Shown here: one piece after another, positions 63,301 through 64,000 of the stretch
How positions within the stretch are numbered: position 1 is the first letter of the stretch
Layout: each line of letters begins with the position of its first letter
Source: Ricinus communis
Lineage: Eukaryota > Streptophyta > Magnoliopsida > Malpighiales > Euphorbiaceae
DNA length: 64,000 nt
Direction: 5' to 3'
Assembly (NCBI RefSeq): GCF_019578655.1
Contig: NC_063264.1
Location: 23,769,688-23,833,687 of the forward strand
Program-made: the position numbers and the translations under genes
Notes under the pieces: generated by a model
Seen by the model: the letters and a program-made list of their open reading frames with translations, nothing else
Told to the model about the DNA's origin: nothing
Databases searched by the model: none

Positions 63301-63907
63301 GGCATTAAGGTATGACATTCTCCAAAAAAGCAATGGACATAGCATAGTCACTGAAATTATAATTTTTCATTTAGTTTTGTATGCTTTGGCTAATTTTAAG
63401 AAGCATAAAGTTGAATCTTTCTTGTAATGCAGACAAGTTCTGTTGAAATTGAGCATGTTTGTGATAGGGCTGACAAAAGCATAATTGAGACTGCTGCAAT
63501 TAGTGTAGCGCCAGTAGACGGCGGCCCCGAACTCTTGGTAATCTTTGTGGTTCTAAAGAATGGATCTAATGGTGAACCAGACAAGTTGAAAATGAAATTC
63601 TCCAAAGCCCTGCAAACCAACCTCAATCCTTTGTTTAAGGTTCGGCCTTTTATTTTCTTCTCGGACTCGTATCATCCAGATTATTCTTCTCTTACTTTGT
63701 ATGAACTAAATCATGAGAGACAATTTCATTAGTCTAAAGTAGGAAGTCATTGGTATTAATCACAAGTATCTGTTTGTTCATGATCATTGACAGGTGAGCT
63801 TCGTTAAGATTGTTCCCGAGTTTCCTCGAACCGCATCTAACAAGTTACTAAGGAGGGTTTTGAGGGATCAAATGAAGCATGAGCTATCCATTCAGAGTAA
63901 AATTTAG
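46556..63907 (+). CDS. AAE18: Peroxisomal acyl-activating enzyme, AAE17/AAE18 clade (14 exons)
   Basis: Exons: 46556-46830, 52651-52780, 52884-53140, 53443-53644, 54425-54465, 60174-60302, 60446-60519, 60611-60831, 61939-62033, 62115-62331, 62486-62611, 63211-63309, 63433-63639, 63794-63907. They join in frame to 2187 nt, 728 aa, close to the family length. ANL-superfamily ligases adenylate a carboxylic acid and pass it to CoA. Motifs: phosphate loop SSGTTGEPK (365-373), STGEASN (479-485), hinge-region [11 protein letters not shown] (610-620) and the catalytic Lys of the C-terminal domain, probably Lys708 in TASNKLL. The C-terminus SKI is a PTS1-like peroxisomal signal. Arabidopsis AAE18 activates the pro-auxin 2,4-DB; AAE17 is a close paralogue and the two cannot be separated here. 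Introns 1 (5.8 kb) and 5 (5.7 kb) each hold a copia element; the exon 3 donor is AT|gtaatg. No lesion was found in the coding sequence. Confidence 0.9.
47361..47744 (-). repeat. 3' LTR of the Tnt1-like copia element
   Basis: 384 bp, the same length as its partner at 52027-52410. Most of the differences are A/T here against G/C in the partner. Confidence 0.92.
47821..51759 (-). pseudogene. Degraded gag-pol of the Tnt1-like copia element
   Basis: Order on the minus strand: gag start at 51759 ([16 protein letters not shown]); a frameshift near 51540; zinc knuckle [14 protein letters not shown] (about 51030-51070); protease [11 protein letters not shown] (about 50890); integrase with [21 protein letters not shown], Asp in HSDVW and Asp in [11 protein letters not shown] from about 49270 ([22 protein letters not shown]) with YVDDM near 48780; and RNase H 48219-47821 ([33 protein letters not shown]). 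Several frameshifts break it. One, in integrase, is a 23-bp tandem duplication (50022-50044 and 50045-50067). Not functional as read. Confidence 0.88.
50022..50067 (-). repeat. 23-bp tandem duplication in copia integrase
   Basis: The unit 'atgccgtagtgaactgtctc' plus 'ttg' occurs twice without a gap (50022-50044, 50045-50067). 23 bp is not a multiple of 3, so the integrase frame shifts just after 'KRQFTTA' and ends about 20 codons later. Confidence 0.95.
52027..52410 (-). repeat. 5' LTR of the Tnt1-like copia element
   Basis: Carries the element's promoter in the antisense direction to the AAE gene. It ends on the minus strand '...tttttctaca', directly followed by the Met-tRNA primer site. 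Confidence 0.92.
54341..54387 (+). repeat. (CT)n microsatellite in AAE intron 4
   Basis: About 47 bp of CT/TC dinucleotides ending 37 nt before the exon 5 start (54425), so it forms part of the pyrimidine-rich zone of the acceptor. Confidence 0.92.
55468..55779 (+). repeat. 5' LTR of the chimeric copia element
   Basis: Matches 59855-60149. It contains a short duplication (ctcattgttttgt, near 55500) and an extra 'agtggtatt' repeat near 55608 that the other copy lacks, which explains the 17-bp length difference. Confidence 0.85.
55944..57964 (+). pseudogene. Copia gag, protease and integrase remnant (outer family)
   Basis: Gag from ATG 55944 ('[11 protein letters not shown]' start) has a stop after about 55 codons and continues with '[15 protein letters not shown]', '[12 protein letters not shown]' and a CCHC knuckle [14 protein letters not shown] (about 56775). 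Protease follows as [14 protein letters not shown] (about 56928), then integrase with '[17 protein letters not shown]', the first catalytic Asp in YTDLCDP, and the Glu in '[14 protein letters not shown]'. The second catalytic Asp is replaced by Asn (LRSNNGVEY). The sequence breaks off at 57964 within the integrase C-terminus. Confidence 0.82.
57965..58154 (+). repeat. LTR of a second copia family inside the chimeric element
   Basis: About 190 bp from 'tgatatagacttgttacag' to 'gtatactacaaca', followed by a Met-tRNA primer-site-like 'tgttattagagc' (58155-58166). Short LTRs ending 'tactacaaca' are typical of some plant copia families. No partner LTR exists in the window. Confidence 0.65.
58155..59236 (+). 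pseudogene. Gag and protease fragment of the second copia family
   Basis: Gag-like frame 58272-58634 ('[20 protein letters not shown]', '[10 protein letters not shown]', '[13 protein letters not shown]') and, in another frame, 58582-58797. Then comes a damaged knuckle ([14 protein letters not shown], last Cys lost) and a protease whose catalytic Asp is changed ([12 protein letters not shown]). The sequence stops abruptly at about 59236, where the RNase H part of the outer family begins. Confidence 0.72.
59237..59860 (+). pseudogene. Copia RNase H and 3' end of the outer family
   Basis: An uninterrupted 207-codon frame: '[14 protein letters not shown]' linker, [19 protein letters not shown], '[21 protein letters not shown]' and '[17 protein letters not shown]', the standard C-terminus of copia polyproteins. 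It ends at the polypurine tract and 3' LTR. Intact as a frame but without an RT upstream, so the element is dead. Confidence 0.82.
59855..60149 (+). repeat. 3' LTR of the chimeric copia element, next to the exon 6 acceptor
   Basis: 295 bp ending CTTAACA at 60149. Only 24 nt of original intron (60150-60173, T-rich) remain between the LTR and exon 6. Confidence 0.86.
60915..60992. repeat. 39-bp tandem duplication in AAE intron 8
   Basis: The phrase 'aaattatagtataaaaag' plus 'ttatcgttccc' occurs at 60915 and again at 60954. The following AT-rich sequence up to about 61600 looks like an old dispersed repeat, but no family could be named. Confidence 0.6.
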
Positions 63908-64000
63908 TGGGTGCATCACCAAACTCTTTTGTACATTCAGTTTATAAATGAAGTATCCTCAGGAGAAACAGTGGCATATTGGTGATCTGAATAAGTCAGG

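Overview
This window is nuclear DNA of a dicotyledonous plant. It is AT-rich, its genes have many exons with GT-AG introns and AT-rich intergenic DNA, and the proteins are plant-specific: a plastid dephytylase, COP10 and a peroxisomal plant AAE. The species cannot be read from the sequence. Euphorbiaceae or another Malpighiales family would fit, but that is a guess. There are no bacterial features and no CRISPR array, and I recognised no rRNA or tRNA gene.

Four host genes are visible. (1) At the left edge, on the minus strand, is exon 1 of a LOG-type cytokinin-activating enzyme; the rest lies outside the window. (2) At 8437-15611, minus strand, is a complete 8-exon alpha/beta hydrolase of 390 aa matching chlorophyll dephytylase 1 (CLD1). 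(3) At 21763-24521, plus strand, is a complete 4-exon COP10 of 181 aa, the E2 variant in which Ser replaces the catalytic Cys. (4) At 46556-63907, plus strand, is a complete 14-exon acyl-activating enzyme of 728 aa (AAE17/18 clade) ending in the PTS1-like tripeptide SKI. The exon chains were built by hand from splice sites and phase, and each joins into one open frame. The genes are functionally unrelated neighbours.

The rest is mostly transposon-derived. 4.3-7.2 kb holds a rearranged endogenous pararetrovirus: a minus-strand coat-protein region faces a plus-strand promoter/leader region, and about 100 bp of the leader is duplicated. 26.8-44.4 kb is one old Ty3/gypsy element of the Tat/Ogre type, with 1.2-kb LTRs and a near-matching 5-bp target duplication. 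Inside it sits a 4.1-kb-arm inverted repeat (30.79-34.98 kb against 35.24-42.27 kb, spacer about 258 bp). Each arm carries a piece of the Tat element, a 2.3-kb LTR and a gag of a chromovirus-like gypsy element. The right arm was later interrupted by a 2.9-kb solo LTR. Two Ty1/copia elements lie in introns of the AAE gene: a Tnt1-like copy with nearly identical LTRs, antisense in intron 1, and a chimeric copy in sense in intron 5 that ends only 24 bp before the exon 6 splice acceptor. MITEs of several types, LTR scraps and a lone copia RT fragment fill the remainder.

The observations most worth a second look are the large retrotransposon palindrome, with LTR promoters facing each other over gag (a possible natural double-stranded RNA source); the copia LTR end that now occupies the branch-point zone of an essential intron; and the chimeric copia element with parts of two families between one pair of LTRs.
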